Source: Otatea glauca (taxonomy: Eukaryota; Streptophyta; Magnoliopsida; Poales; Poaceae). Taken from it: DNA of 64,000 nt. The notes under the pieces were generated by a model that saw only the letters and a program-made list of their open reading frames with translations, made no database searches and was not told where the DNA came from. This document shows, in pieces, positions 9,730 to 21,110 of the stretch. The stretch spans positions 41,276,918 through 41,340,917 of the forward strand of contig CM070730.1 in assembly GCA_036346275.1 (NCBI GenBank), in the 5' to 3' direction. The position numbers and the translations under genes are program-made. The first letter of the stretch is position 1. Each line of letters opens with the position of its first letter.

Positions 9730-11122
9730 AAGCATTCACCGGAGGAGCTGAATATGTGTATTGCCCGTGTACCTCTCGCGAGAATAATGGCTACTACAGA
9801 AGGATATAGTGCAAGATCACATTTGCAAAACGGGTTCATGCCTAACTATTTGGTGTGGCATCACATGGAGAGGCCGCAGGCGTGCCATCGAGACAGTAAG
9901 AGATTTGGACCATGTGGAGGATCACGACCGGATGGAAGACATGCCGATGATCTTGGCGGGGATCAATTTAACTCCCGGAGGGTCACAACGGAGGAGGTTA
10001 AGGAATTCTATAGGCTACTTGACGCCTCGGACGAGAAGTCGCATGACTTGACCAATGTGACCGCCCCGCAGCGGTTACACGGCTTATGTCAATGAAGTCA
10101 AGTTCAACTTTTCAACAAATGCTTCAACGCTTTGCTTGAACTAATGAATGATGTCCTTCCGCCTAACCACAAGATGCCAAAGGATTTGTACCAATCGAAA
10201 AAGTTGATGGCCGGCATCGGGATGAATTACCAGAAGATTGATGTGTGCGAGAATAATTGCATGCTGTTCTGGAAGGATCATGACAACGATACCCATTGTA
10301 TGCATTGCGGTAAGTGCAGATTCGTTGAGGTGGTAGATGAGGAAGGGGTATCAGTGACTACAAAGGTCGCGACTAAACAGCTTCGGTACATACCGATCAC
10401 GGATAGGCTTAAACGGCTGTACATGTCAAAAGAAACATCGAAACATATGCGGTGGCACAAAGAAGGTAGACGTGAGGACCAAGACCCGGATATGATGGTG
10501 CATCCGTCTGATGGCGAGGCATGGTAGGCATTGGACCGATTCGATCCTGCATTTGCAAGCGACCCTAGGAGTGTCCGTCTTGGTTTGTCCACGGACGGTT
10601 TCACACCTTTCAGCACAAGTGCTAGCCCCTACTCTTGTTGGCCGGTCTTCATCATGCCATACAATCTTCCACCTGAGATTTGCTTGAAAGAGGGGTTCAT
10701 ATTCCTTGCTTTTGTCATTCCAGGTCCTAAGCATCCAGGGAAGGATCTCAATGTGTTCATGCGGCCCTTAATTGATGAGCTCAAGAAGTTGTGGCGAGGG
10801 GAAAAGGCATACGACAAATCATGGTGGCAGAGAGTTTACCTTACGAGCCGCATACTTGTGGTCGGTCCATGATTTGTTGGCATATGGCATTTGGGCCGGC
10901 TGGTGTGTTCATGGTCGCCTGTGTTGTCCAATTTGTATGGTCGACTGATGCATTCAGCTCACGACCGGTAAAAGATCACATTCTTCGATTGCCATCGACG
11001 ATGGCTTCCGGCGAGGCACCCTTTTAGGAACGACGCCAAAGCATTTCGAAAAGGACATAAAGTTAAAAAAGGGCCGCCGAAGCGACTCACAGGAGAGGAG
11101 ATAGCTGAGTGGCATAGTCGGC
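9730..11122 (+). pseudogene. CACTA transposase TNP2-like, 5' half
   Basis: The stretch begins with an EYVYCPCTSRENNGYYRR-like block at about 9750, the Cys-rich start of the transposase-associated domain of plant En/Spm transposases. Near 9820-9880 a HICKTGFMPNYLVWHHHGE-like block follows in another frame. From 10132 to 10527 one long frame reads PKDLYQSKKLMAGIGMNYQK, a CENNCMLFWKDH block and CMHCGKCRF, the zinc-type region of TNP2 (Transposase_21). It ends at a TAG. From 10531 the reading goes on through a RLGLSTDGFTPFS block and a GPKHPGKDLNVFMRPLIDEL block, then a SVHDLLAYGIWAGW-like block. The RLTGEEIAEWHSR block lies directly before the F insertion. The protein would bind the element ends and cut them. 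Frameshifts near 9800, 9870, 10100 and 10830, plus the insertion, inactivate it. Confidence 0.88.
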
Positions 11123-11238
11123 TGTAACATCCCAAAATTTGAGTTTTGGAATGTTTGAATTCAAAAATAAACCATTTGCATTTTTCTTGAATTAATTCTA
11201 GCTTAATTTGAATTTCTAAATAATGAAAGGATTTAATT
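11123..11238 (+). repeat. F 5' LTR fragment
   Basis: It starts TGTAACATCCCAAAATTTGA and matches the first ~116 bases of F's own 3' LTR. It then passes directly into pol sequence at a shared AATTTTG-type junction, so the rest of the LTR was deleted. Confidence 0.9.
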
Positions 11239-11400
11239 TTGGATATAGCAGAGCGTATCACGAGGAGCAAGATCATCCATTTTTGCAAGGTCCAGTGGAG
11301 CCACCATTCAGAAGAGGAAGCAACTTGGCAGCGAGAAGAGGATCTGAAGTCTGAGTTTCCCCACCTTTTCCCTAACCAGCCAGAATCTCGGGGTCAAGAT
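11239..11400 (+). pseudogene. F pol 3' fragment (chromodomain end)
   Basis: Reading frames here match the tail of element B's pol (50585-50750): an IAERITR-like start, a KVQWSHHSEEEATW-like block and a DSI-like end before the polypurine tract. In this family that is the end of the chromodomain, which binds histone marks. Point changes and a small frame slip are present. It survives only because the deletion ended just upstream. Confidence 0.85.
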
Positions 11401-11405
11401 TCCAT

Positions 11406-11420
11406 TTAAGGGGGGAGGTT
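11406..11420 (+). promoter_or_regulatory. F polypurine tract
   Basis: TTAAGGGGGGAGGTT directly precedes the 3' LTR. It is the primer for plus-strand DNA synthesis and corresponds to the tract before B's 3' LTR. Confidence 0.85.
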
Positions 11421-11926
11421 TGTAACATCCCAAAATTTGAGTTTTGGAATGTTTGAATTCAAAAATAAACCATTTGCATTTTTCTTGAATTAATTCTAGC
11501 TTAATTTGAATTTCTAAATAATGAAAGGATTTAATTTGACTAAACTATTCATCAAACTAAAGAATTTCAGTTTTAGTTGGGTTCCTTGTGCTCTAAGGAA
11601 TTTTTCTGAATTTATTTGATATTTATTTGAATTTATTTGGTTTTATTCGGATTTCTCGAATTATTTAAAATCGAAAAATGATTTTAATTTTCAAAACGCT
11701 GTTAGGCCGAATCCTTTCCAGCCCGTTGCACGGCCCACTCCTTTTCCCGCTCGGCTCATTGATCGCTCTGCCGCTTTCGCTTCGCTGCCCAATCGCTTCG
11801 CCGGCCCGCTCTGCGTCGCCTCGCCAATGCTTGGCCAGCACGCCGCCGCCACAATGAAACCCTAGCACCGCCGCCGAGTCCACGTGCGCGACGCCGTCGT
11901 TTTGACTCGAGTCCGCACGCCTCAGT

Positions 11927-11934
11927 TATTTAAG
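11927..11934 (+). promoter_or_regulatory. F LTR TATA box
   Basis: TATTTAAG lies about 506 bp into the LTR, at the place where other LTRs in the window have TATAAA, just before a GC-rich transcribed part. Confidence 0.6.
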
Positions 11935-12511
11935 CGCCGCCAAACCACCTCCCGAGGATCGCCTCTTCGCAGCCTTATTTTGCCCCTTTCGCCGTCCGAA
12001 GCGCCGTTGCCCGTCGCGCTCGCCGCTGTTCCTCCGTCGTGCCCGAGCCTTCCTCCGTCTTTCTCTTCGCCGCCGGTGCTCCTCCGCCGTCGCCGTTGGT
12101 CTCCCCGAGTTCCCCACGACGCCCCCTCCCCGCTCCGCCTTGCCTCGTGCCCGATCCGGCCACCTTACGCCGCGGGCCTCGTCTTCTTCCTCCTCTCCGT
12201 AGCTTGCGCGCCGCTGCTGCCGCGTCTCGCTTGCGCAATCGTGGCCGTTCGATCTCGCACCTGCGTCCCAGATGCGGCCACGTCTTTCGCCGTCGCAGTC
12301 TCGCCTTCCGCCGTCCGATCTAGCCCTTCGCGGATCGCGCAGATGCGTGGGACGCTGCGTTAGCAGAAGGCCAAGCGTGGCGCTTATGTCGCCCGGCCGG
12401 CTACCGAGCCGCTTGCGTGAGCAATCACGTCAGCCGTGCGCCGGGTGCACGGTGAACCGAGCCGCGCCGTGGACCGAGTCCACCGTGAGCCGGATGACGT
12501 CAGCGTTGCGC

Positions 12512-12517
12512 AATAAA
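12512..12517 (+). terminator. F LTR poly(A) signal
   Basis: AATAAA follows a GACGTCAGCGTTGCGC block that recurs before the same signal in LTRs of B and C. By position it would end the R region. Confidence 0.5.
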
Positions 12518-12756
12518 TCCTTTTTCCCGTACAAAAATAAATCCAAAAATTCTGATTTTCTAATTTTCTGTATTTTTTCTGAATTTAATCTTTCGGAGGC
12601 CCGTTCTCGCTCATACGAACTCCGATTGAGGCGATTCAAGTTTCTAAATTTTTCTAAAATCAAGATCTATCTTCCAGAGCCATTTATTTTTAGTTTTGAG
12701 CTTGTTTGAGTCTCTGTTTTCTATTTATTTGGTTTCGTTGCTTTCTTTTCCGGTAG

Positions 12757-12819
12757 ACGCTAATCCCGAGGAAGCGAACGAAGACTTCGAAGACCAAGAT
12801 TCAGCACTAGATCAGCAAG
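12757..12819 (+). other. LTR acidic reading segment (F copy, 63 nt)
   Basis: It is bounded by a pyrimidine-rich tract ending CGGTAG and by AAG/GCAAGT. In frame with GTAGAC it encodes 21 residues rich in Glu, Asp and Gln (DANPEEANEDFEDQD at the start). See the finding on this conserved segment. Confidence 0.55.
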
Positions 12820-14283
12820 GCAAGTCGTAATCCTTTGATCATATTGATCCTATGTTTGCAAAAGTAATTTACTTTATTACAATTGCATGATATTTTGTGT
12901 ATCAATGCTTATTTAATGGGAGTAGATGTATACCTAGTTGACATTATGCCACCTTGATTAGTTGTATGCCATGTATCCATTGTTAGACCTAGGTTGGGAC
13001 ATTATTAGTTGGACATAATTATTACACCAACCCTGGGTTATCGTAGTTATGCTTAGACATGCTTATATATACGTTGGGATCCATGTCACATGTTGAATAA
13101 TGTTAATCTTGACTTAATGAGATATTGAATCATGGCTGTTAGCCACTGTTGTAAAATTTGTTTTACCATGGCGGGGTTTGCCATTGGTCTTGGTTGAACG
13201 AATTGTTTTCCCTCGGGCAAGTGATCGCGCAGTAAAGGGAGTGCTTTCTAGCACATTGGGATGTGGATGTCTTGCCTGAGACAGTTTAAGGACTTAATCT
13301 TGTGTGCCATTGAACTGGGCCTAACCGTACTACCGCATGTCTGGAATGGGATAGACCTAGCTGATTAATTTGCAATGTCTAGCCTTGAGTACAGCCAGTT
13401 GGTGGTGTGGGTTCCGGGATGGACGGGTAGATTCACAAGGCGCAAGAGGGGGCCTAATAGGCGAAACCTTAGCGGGCAGTACCGAGTTTAGATAGTGCAT
13501 TCTAAAGGCTTTGTCATGATATCTCGGCGGCACACCAAAGGAAGTGTGTTAGTAACGTTTGCACAAAGAGATGTTCATGTCTTGTGGGTAAAGTTGTACA
13601 ACCTCTGCAGAGTGTAAAACTATTCGAATAAGCGCGTCATGGTCATGGACAAAGCCCGGGAATTTCACACGGGGTATAGAGTGTTTCATAAAATGTGGAA
13701 TGTGGAATTGTTGGGATGTGAACGGGGAGTTCACTGTTGTTTTGTTGTCTATCATTGATCTATCCATCATTTATGTATGTTTTCTTAAATATGCTTTCAA
13801 TCTATTTATTGTATTTCAATTCAAGTATTGCTTTCTACAAATGAACTATATAGCCATCCTTGTCAAGCCGTGCATGAATATATTGCATCAATTCCCTACG
13901 GTTTGCTGAGTACCTTTGTACTCACGGCTTTATGCCCTTGTTGATCGATTCTTGTCAAGGAGATAATGAATATCATGAGGAGGAATTCTATGAAGACTAC
14001 GTGGATTAGGAAGGCGCCTCGCAGACGATTGCTCGTGGCATGTCTAATGGCTCAAGTTATCTTTTCCGCTGCAATACTATTTGTTTCTTAAGCCCTTAAG
14101 GCGTAATGGTGTAAACATTGACCATAAGGTCGTTTGCTTTATTTAATAATAATTTGCTTCTTCTTAGTTAATTCGTTGTATGGAATGATATTTTATCTAT
14201 GTTTCCACTGTGTGCACTAGCGTGATCCTGGACTAGTGCAGTATACACAGAGGGTTTCGGATTTGCAAATCTGGGTCCCGACA

Positions 14284-16120
14284 TCGGCTTGTACGATCTA
14301 CGGAAGTGGGTTTCACTGGCTATGGAAAGGAGCACAACTGGACTCATATTTCTTTTCATTGGGAGCTGCCTTACACGAAAGCTTTGATTCTGCCGCATAA
14401 CATAGATTTGATGCACCAAGAGCGCAATGTGGTAGAAAGCATCATAAGCATGGTGTTTGATGTAACCGACAAAACAAAGGATAACGTGAGTGCTAGGAAA
14501 GACATGGGTGATCATTGTGCTAGGCCGTGGCTCGAGGTTAAAGTTGGTTTAAATGGGAATGAGAGCCGCCACGAGCTCCATAATCGTGAAGCCGTAAGAC
14601 CGTAAATGATTTTGAGGTGGTTAAAACTCTAAAGTTTCCGACCGCTATGCATCTAACATAAAACGGGTCGTGTGAATGTCAAAGACCGTAAGCTAAACGG
14701 GCTAAAGAGTCATGATTACCATATTATCATGGAAAGACTTGTTCCGTAATGTTTCGTGGCTATTTTGATAATGAGTTGTGGAGGATGTTGGCCGAGCTCG
14801 CCACTTCTATAGGCGATATATGTAAGGAAATCTCTAAGATGTTGATGCGGTTAGAGAAGGGAATTCCATTGCTTGTATGCAAGTTGGAAAAACTTTCCCA
14901 CCTGGTTTTATGAATGTGATGCAACACCGCTTTGGTGCATCTACCTTGGGAAGCGAAGGTTGGAGGTCCTGCGCAGATTCAGATGGATGTATAGTCAGAA
15001 AGGGAGTTGAAAAGCTTAGATCTACAAATGCGCAACAAGGCAAGGGTAGAGGGTGTATCGCAGAGGCTTATGCAAGTAAAGAGATCACAAACTTCTCAAC
15101 AAAGTATTTCGCACTCAAGCACAACGTGAATGTCCGTAAGAATCGCACCGCGTCGCGGAAGAAGAACCGTTGAGCGAACTTAAGCTTTTTCAATGCAAGG
15201 GTCAACTGTTGGGTCGCATAATCGCACACCATGTTGAGTATGAGGAGTGGAACATGGCCATGCTTTACATGTTCACTAACATGGTAGAAGTTGAAAATAT
15301 TTTGAGTAAGTGACTTTCTCAATTATGTTTTCAACATTTCAATGTGTAGTGTCCTTTTAACCCGAGAATAAATGACGCAGAGTATTTGACAAAGAAAATT
15401 GGAAGTCAACTCGACAACCCACAACTAAGCAATTGGATAACCTACGTCGTGATGGGTTGAAAGGCGGCCTAAGCTTCGTGCAATGGTTCCGTCAGCATGT
15501 AATTTGACTATTTATTCATTTTTCTAAAATGAATTATTGTAGTAACTTAATATTAGACTAATAGTGATGAATGTTGCTATATAGTGTATGCGTGATGCCT
15601 CCGTCCATGAGGATCTCCGACAGCTCTCACATGGTGATGTGACGGCAAGGAGCTATAGTCACTGTGATGTGAACGGGTTCCGTTTTCGAACAGTGAAATT
15701 AGAAGCTAGCCGTCCATTTGCGGCCACTTCAAACAGCGGAGTAGTCACAACGTCATCCGATTCCAAATGCGATATATTAGACTACTACGGTGTTGTACAA
15801 AACATAATTGAGTATACCTTTGGGGTGGCAAAGATCCAAGGTCGTGTTTTTGATTGCCATTGGTCTGCTCCACACAACGGCACATGTGTCGATGACTTTG
15901 GGATGGTGGAGGTGAAGCACGTCATGCTTCAGGCCATATCAATAACATCGTGCTTGCACATCAAAGTTGAGCAGTGTACTACCCGAGCTATCCTCACCGT
16001 AGCTTGAAGGCTTGGTGGGTTGTATTTAAAGTTAACCTCAAGTATACCCTCCGGGATGTTTCAGATGTGGCAAGTAACGAGAGGATGATGTGGGTGATGT
16101 ATATCAAGAAGAAGCTATAG
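14284..16120 (+). pseudogene. CACTA transposase TNP2-like, 3' half
   Basis: Immediately after F the reading goes on with a STEVGFTGYGKEHNWTHIS block and an LPHNIDLMHQERNVVESI block, strongly typical of TNP2. From 14600 to 15300 come an LKFPTAMHLT-like block, an NGLKSHDYHIIMERL-like block (DUF4218 region), an EAYASKEITNFSTKYF-like block and a HHVEYEEWNMAMLYMF-like block. A likely intron runs from GTAATT at about 15499 to an acceptor near 15583. The last exon (15588-16007) holds RSYSHCDVNGFRFRT and LDYYGVVQNIIEYTFG (DUF4216), and the frame ends with VMYIKKKL and TAG at 16120. Several frameshifts are present. Confidence 0.88.
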
Positions 16121-16489
16121 GGATTCTTTCCTTGTCTCCGACGGGCAAGACTCGATCAATTACCTACCGATGCCACAGACGTAATAACAGATGAACCCGG
16201 CTCGTCACGGAAACGCCTCAAAAGTCAAGAAGGATTGCACGCCTCAATGAAATACGAGTCGCAGTAGCGCATTCCGACGCCGACGACTTTTGATATGTAT
16301 ATTTTGTAAGATTATTGTTGCCTCGCTCATTTCTACAAGTCATTGTTGTCTCCTTCATTTTTACATGTTATAGTTGTCTCATTCTTTTTGCAAGTTATTG
16401 AAAATTATTTGTAAACTCAGATACTAACTCTTGTCAAATTTGAGCAGATGAGTATGTTTAGGCATCAAAGTTGACAAGCTTAAAGGCAA
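16121..16489. other. CACTA intergenic region
   Basis: This is AT-rich sequence between the transposase stop and the second gene. A short Arg/Ser-rich reading continues from the transposase frame for about 120 bases and may be an alternative C-terminus. No other motif was seen. Confidence 0.4.
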
Positions 16490-18385
16490 GTTCAGGTGGT
16501 CGTCCTCCGTAAGGTCGAGGAGCAAGGGTTCGATGGTCGACTCGACGGCCGGCAGCAGCCATATTTGTTGGGGCGCAGATTAGACAATGGCAGAGCAGCC
16601 CAGAGGTGCTTCATGAACAGCACGAGAACAAAGCGCGGAGCAGACCACAAGAGGACGAGGCGTGTAGGGGTTGCAGAGAGGGGCGGTTGGGATGTGAGCA
16701 TGACGACATGGGCGAGGCGGACGACGAGGAGGTCGTTGGGGTGGTGGCGGTGGGACAACAGTCTGATGCTGACGCCGAGGCCGAGGCAAGTGAGATGCAG
16801 AGTTGAGGCGACCTTAGAGCCGCTTGAAGAGGGCGGGTCTTCTTGGTACCATCGTGTATATGTGTAGTATTGGATTATCACTCCATATTTACATTGTAAT
16901 GTCTATGAACTAATTATTTGCATTTCAGTTTCAGAAACTGTCTCGATTCGTCTCGAGATGCAACCCGCCGATAGGAGGTTGATAGAGGTACACGGGAGCA
17001 GTAATGCTTATATCTTCTCTTTTAGCATTAGCTAGGTGACAACTTATTGTTTTGATGCATCTTTGTCTTGTATTTTGTTGTAGGCACCGGAAAGAGCCGG
17101 GTTGACTGGACGGGCCACATTACAAAGGTTAACGCCGTGCCGGGAGCCCTTGGCCGGCATTACTACCCCGGCATGCTTGAGTCAAAGGGAAAGATTCGCG
17201 CCCACAACCTGGAAGCACTGGGCGTTGAAGGAGAACGTGGAAGGAGGCGAAGACAACCAAACATGTCGTATGCAGTGTGGGCTGGCTTCGGGTGAGTTTA
17301 TGTTATGTATTTACTCTATTTGAGTATTGCTTTAAATGTAAGTACAATTTGACAAAGGTGTGATTATATGCGGAGAGGTTCCGCTTGAGAACGAAGACGA
17401 TTAACGCTTTGAAGAAGGCCAAAAGCGCCTTCAACAGGCGGCACAAAAGTTGTTTGAGATTCATTCAAAGAATGCACGATTCAAGCCGTCATCAATTTTA
17501 CAAGAGGGTGAAGAAGGTGAACATGAGAAGAGGACCAGAGGCGAGGAGGATACACCGATGAACAAGAGTATCTCCAGAGCTCGGTCTATTGGATAATGAA
17601 GGACATGGAGGCTTGGAGGTGGATGTGCCTGATCGGGGTCGGAGGATTTTCAAGAAAATCAAATAGAAATCGAGGGAATGTAAGAAGTAGATTGGGAAGC
17701 ACAAGTACGGGCGCAGACGGACACATTGGCCTAGAGCAACGCATGGTAAGTATCGGTATTATAATTGTTAGTGAATTTGTCACTATGTTTATAACTTTGC
17801 ATCGAGGAGGTCGAAGTGGGAGTACTCCCACTTTTGTGGAAGTTTACATCCGGGGCACCAAGGCGAGGATCCAGAGAAGCCGGATGTGTTGTGCGACGAC
17901 GGGCTAGTGAGAGGATGGTAAGTATAAATGACACAATATGTTTTGTGCAAGTTTACATCCAGAGCACCAAAATGCGCTTTGTAGGCGCTATATGCGTAAC
18001 AAATGACACAACGTCATGGGCCGGAGGTTGATTGAGGGCCGCACCGGCCGATGTGGAAGCGTTGTACCACGCCGAGGGGGCCTAAAGCATGGGAGGTTCG
18101 TTAATAAAACTGATTTTATTTGTTTTCGCCTACTAAGGGAAAAAATTGCATGGTCACATTTCAAGATATATCGCTTGTAGGTGGGCCATGGGGATGGAGT
18201 TGTGGAATGCGATCGTCCTCCACGAGGCTCGGTTTCTCACAGGAGTGCTCGCTCGCCGAGGTCCGCACGGAAGCACAAGCGCACGAGGAGGCTCGTGAAG
18301 CGCGAGAGGAGGCTCGCTGCGAGAAGAGTCTCGCAAGCACGAGAGGAAGCTCGCAGGAAGCCGAGAAGACTCGTAATACATGAAA
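16490..18385 (+). pseudogene. CACTA second gene, TNPA-like (Ptta/En/Spm family)
   Basis: This is the usual place of the En/Spm second gene. Recognisable parts are a MQPADRRLIEVHG-like segment near 16955, a KKAKSAFNRRHKSCLRF-like segment near 17410, and a MEAWRWMC segment near 17600 followed by a NRNRGNVRSRLGSTSTGADG-like block. That pattern resembles plant Transposase_24 (Ptta/En/Spm), where a W..LC motif precedes a K.NR.K....TGS block. Near 17810-17890 is a PTFVEVYIRG-like block. From 18260 to 18370 the reading is a coiled-coil-like EAQAHEEAREAREEARCE repeat. The protein would bind the subterminal repeats. Frames change often and exon limits are not certain. Confidence 0.6.
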
Positions 18386-18529
18386 ATGTATCTGCAGTAC
18401 AATCTCAACTTTGAACAAAACACTCAAGTTTACATTTGTGATTAAAATCTAACAAACAATCTATATGCAAAGAATCGTCACAATCTCTTGGACCTAACGT
18501 GCGGTGTTTCGCCTCCTGCTCAGCAGTAA

Positions 18530-19125
18530 AGATACTTGAGTTCATTACGCTTTAATTCACTTAGCTCAGAAATCACGAATTCACAAACCGGACTATTATG
18601 TCATAGGGCTCCCACCACCTCCCTTCTACATGTTTTCTCCGCACATGCAGCCACCACCACAAGGAGAAGCATCACAGGTGCTCACCTCCCCTGGCCCTTC
18701 ATAAACCCCATCGGGATGCGTGCACCACCCCTAGGAGATGCACCAAAGTTATATGATATTCTCATGCATTCTTTATTTTCAAAAACTCTATTATGTGTAC
18801 TTCATATCACAAACTATGATCCACAGAGCTCCCACCTCCTCCTCCTTTCTACATGTTCAATCCACGATGCACCACCTTCATGTGAGAGGCACCACAGGTA
18901 AAGACGGATCGGTTCAATTCGTTATTTAAAATTTGAATGAATGATTTATATGTGGCATGATGTACCTGTCTATGCCTTACAGGCTCCCACCTCCAAACCC
19001 GTTCTACATGTACCCACCACCTATGCAAAACCAAGGAATGCCTATGTACTTCAACCCGTGGCCCCAGCAGCCACCTGCAGACGACACCACATGTATGGAT
19101 GTCGAAAATATTATAAGTTTGTGAC
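18530..19125 (+). pseudogene. CACTA second gene, proline-rich C-terminal exons
   Basis: Three related segments encode a Pro-rich motif. Near 18609 it reads LPPPPFYMFSPHMQPPPQGE, near 18828 LPPPPPFYMFNPRC and near 18981 LPPPNPFYMYPPPMQNQG. Each is preceded by intron-like AT-rich sequence ending in an AG, and each first exon end is followed by a GT (CAGGTG, CAGGTA). It looks like an exon triplicated in tandem. The last one reads on to a FNPWPQQPPADD-like end. Confidence 0.6.
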
Positions 19126-19149
19126 ACGAGCTAAGTTTGTCAATTCTTG

Positions 19150-19442
19150 TACAAATTGCCGCTTTTGGATGTGTGATTGATTATCTAAGGATCTGCTAGA
19201 ATGTCTCCTTCGGTTTGAGAGATTGCTATATATATTATAACTGCAAATGTTTCTTTGTCTCACGAGTGGATGTCCTATTTACTAGAGAGGTCATGCGAAA
19301 TTTTGTACATTTCAATGACTTAGTTTTAAGCCGGTTTTAAAGAGTTGAAAGGTTGGTTTCGGCCTTTTAGTAGAGGTAGTAGGTTTGGTGTCTCGCTTGT
19401 TAATTTTTCGTTAGCTTGAACTTTATTGTGGAGTTTCATGAC
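19150..19442 (+). repeat. CACTA internal direct repeat, copy 1
   Basis: It begins ACAAATTGCCGCTTTTGGATG and runs through TAAGGATCTGCTAGAATGTC and the GGTTTGGTGTCTCGCTTGTT block. Copy 2 lies about 1.56 kb downstream in the same orientation. Confidence 0.85.
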
Positions 19443-20708
19443 TTGGTGAGCTACCTGCCCCATCCCTTCCTTTCTCTTGCTCAAATTTAGGAACATATGC
19501 TTCCGTAGGAACTTTAGTTCATTCTTTGAATATGAGATTACATATGCTTCATTGAATATGAGATTATGTGTGCAGCGGATGGACATATACTTCCGTAGGA
19601 AATCTAGTTCATTCTTTTAGTATATATCAATCTTAGTAATCTGTTGCAAAAGTGATAATTTTTGTTGAAATGCACAACTGAGTCGATTTTAGGATATTTA
19701 GGCAACTCTTTCTTAAACCTTGCACAAATCATCTCAATGTTCATGCTTGAAAAGGTTAACTTGTGTGCTTATGAAAGTTCATTGCTATGCTCCTGTAGAT
19801 AAGTGATGGTTTACCAAATTATTAACCCATTACGTGCTATTTGATTTTTTCTTTCTGTCAATAACTTTTTGATTTCGAACCTTATATTGTGTCGATTTTG
19901 GAATTGAAAAGTTATCTTAAGACAACTTGTTCAATTGTGAACTTATGTTTTAAATGCTTTATATGGCATCCTTGTAGAATGTAGTTTGCCCATGTACAAT
20001 CTGATTGTTTATCCTTGTAGAATGCTTTATATTTGTACTTTGTACATTGAACTCTTAAAATGACTACCAAAACTCTTATTGCTTCTTTGAACTATTTTCA
20101 CTGTTTGTTATCTTTTGAATACTCAGTGATGCAATTGGGGTCTTTGGAAGTTGAATTAAATAATTTTAGTTGTAATCTTGACCTTATGTTAATACTAGAG
20201 AGTATTACTTTGATACTTCATTGAATATGAGATTGATGTTCATATGATTATTGCAGATATCTTGACTAGCTCGTGCGTGTAGTTCTTATATATAGTATCT
20301 ATTCTTGTTTAGCTTGACTGTCATATTGATATTCTCATATTGTGTCTTGTTGAATAGTACTATTGATATTCTCATATTGACATTCATGTGAATCAAAGAT
20401 AATGTTACTTGTAGCACAACCTAAGTTAATCTTGAACTTGCGGTGTTTCTAGGTCACGCCCTCCAAAGACGCACTAACGATTTACATCATAGAAGACATC
20501 TTCAACAAAGACCGACGGTGGTGGTAGCGCCCACAACTCCAACAACCCCGAGGCATGAATTCCATTGTGAGCTCGATTGGTGTATAATCGTTGTACTTTA
20601 TAACTTGTTGTGATGGATACGCCAGATCGACTTATTGGGATGGACTTATTTTAATGGATCGTGGATTGTATCTATTGTGGTTGTAATGTGTTGTACGTCA
20701 TTGCGTAG

Positions 20709-20990
20709 TTTACAAATTGCCGTTGGATGTGTGATTGGATTATCTAAGGATCCGCTAGAATGTCTCCTTCGGTTTGAGAGATTGATATATATATTATAAC
20801 CGCAAATGTTTTTTGTCTCACGAGTGGATGTCCTATTTACAAGAGAGGTCATGCCAAATTTTGTACATTTTGAGACTTAGTTTTAAGCCGGTTTTGAAGA
20901 GTTAAAAGGTTGGTTTCAGATTTTAGTATCGTAATAGGTTTGGTGTCTCGCTTGTTAATTATTCGCTCGCTTCAACTTCATTGTGGAGTT
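20709..20990 (+). repeat. CACTA internal direct repeat, copy 2
   Basis: It matches copy 1 with small indels and scattered substitutions (ACAAATTGCCGTTGGATG at the start, GGTTTGGTGTCTCGCTTGTT near the end). Divergence of roughly a tenth suggests that the duplication is older than the insertion of F. Confidence 0.85.
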
Positions 20991-21110
20991 TGTCTTTGTG
21001 TTACGCTTTCGATCGATTTGAACAAAATAGATGATCCTTATTTATTCTTCGCTTAGCAATTTTTAGTTTCAATTTTCTTTTTGCCTTTTCTTTTCTTCTT
21101 TAGTTGTTAT

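Larger units (their letters stand above)
11123..14283 (+). mobile_element. gypsy element F, internally deleted, inside the CACTA transposase
   Basis: The sequence TCGGC occurs just before 11123 and just after 14283 as a perfect 5-bp target duplication. The element consists of about 116 bp of 5' LTR, about 160 bp of the end of pol, a polypurine tract and a full 3' LTR. Nearly all of its 5' LTR and internal region is gone. The LTR matches family B. It lies in the coding part of TNP2. Removing it with one TCGGC brings the two transposase halves back into one frame, so it landed in an exon. Confidence 0.95.
11421..14283 (+). repeat. F 3' LTR (2,863 bp, family B)
   Basis: It starts TGTAACATCCCAAAATTTG and ends GGGTCCCGACA. 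In order it holds an AT-rich start, a GC-rich block from about 11700 to 12480, a TATTTAAG box (11927), a TGACGTCA motif and AATAAA (12512), an acidic reading segment (12757-12819), the palindrome pair CTCTGCAGAG at 13603 and CTATTCGAATA at 13620, and the terminal hairpin arms GCACTAG (14214) and CTAGTGC (14233). Confidence 0.93.

Noticed and set aside
10278..10734. Minus-strand frames of 102-112 codons
   Set aside because: They are shadows of the TNP2 transposase reading on the plus strand.
13700..13909. Hydrophobic frame that could be a small membrane protein (also 56533-56727, and 36835-37221 and 45597-46073 in C)
   Set aside because: It lies in AT-rich U5 sequence and has different stops in each LTR copy. 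The hydrophobicity follows from T-rich codons.
15588..16007. A 139-codon frame as a separate gene
   Set aside because: It is the DUF4216-type last exon of the TNP2 transposase, joined by an intron to the frame before it.
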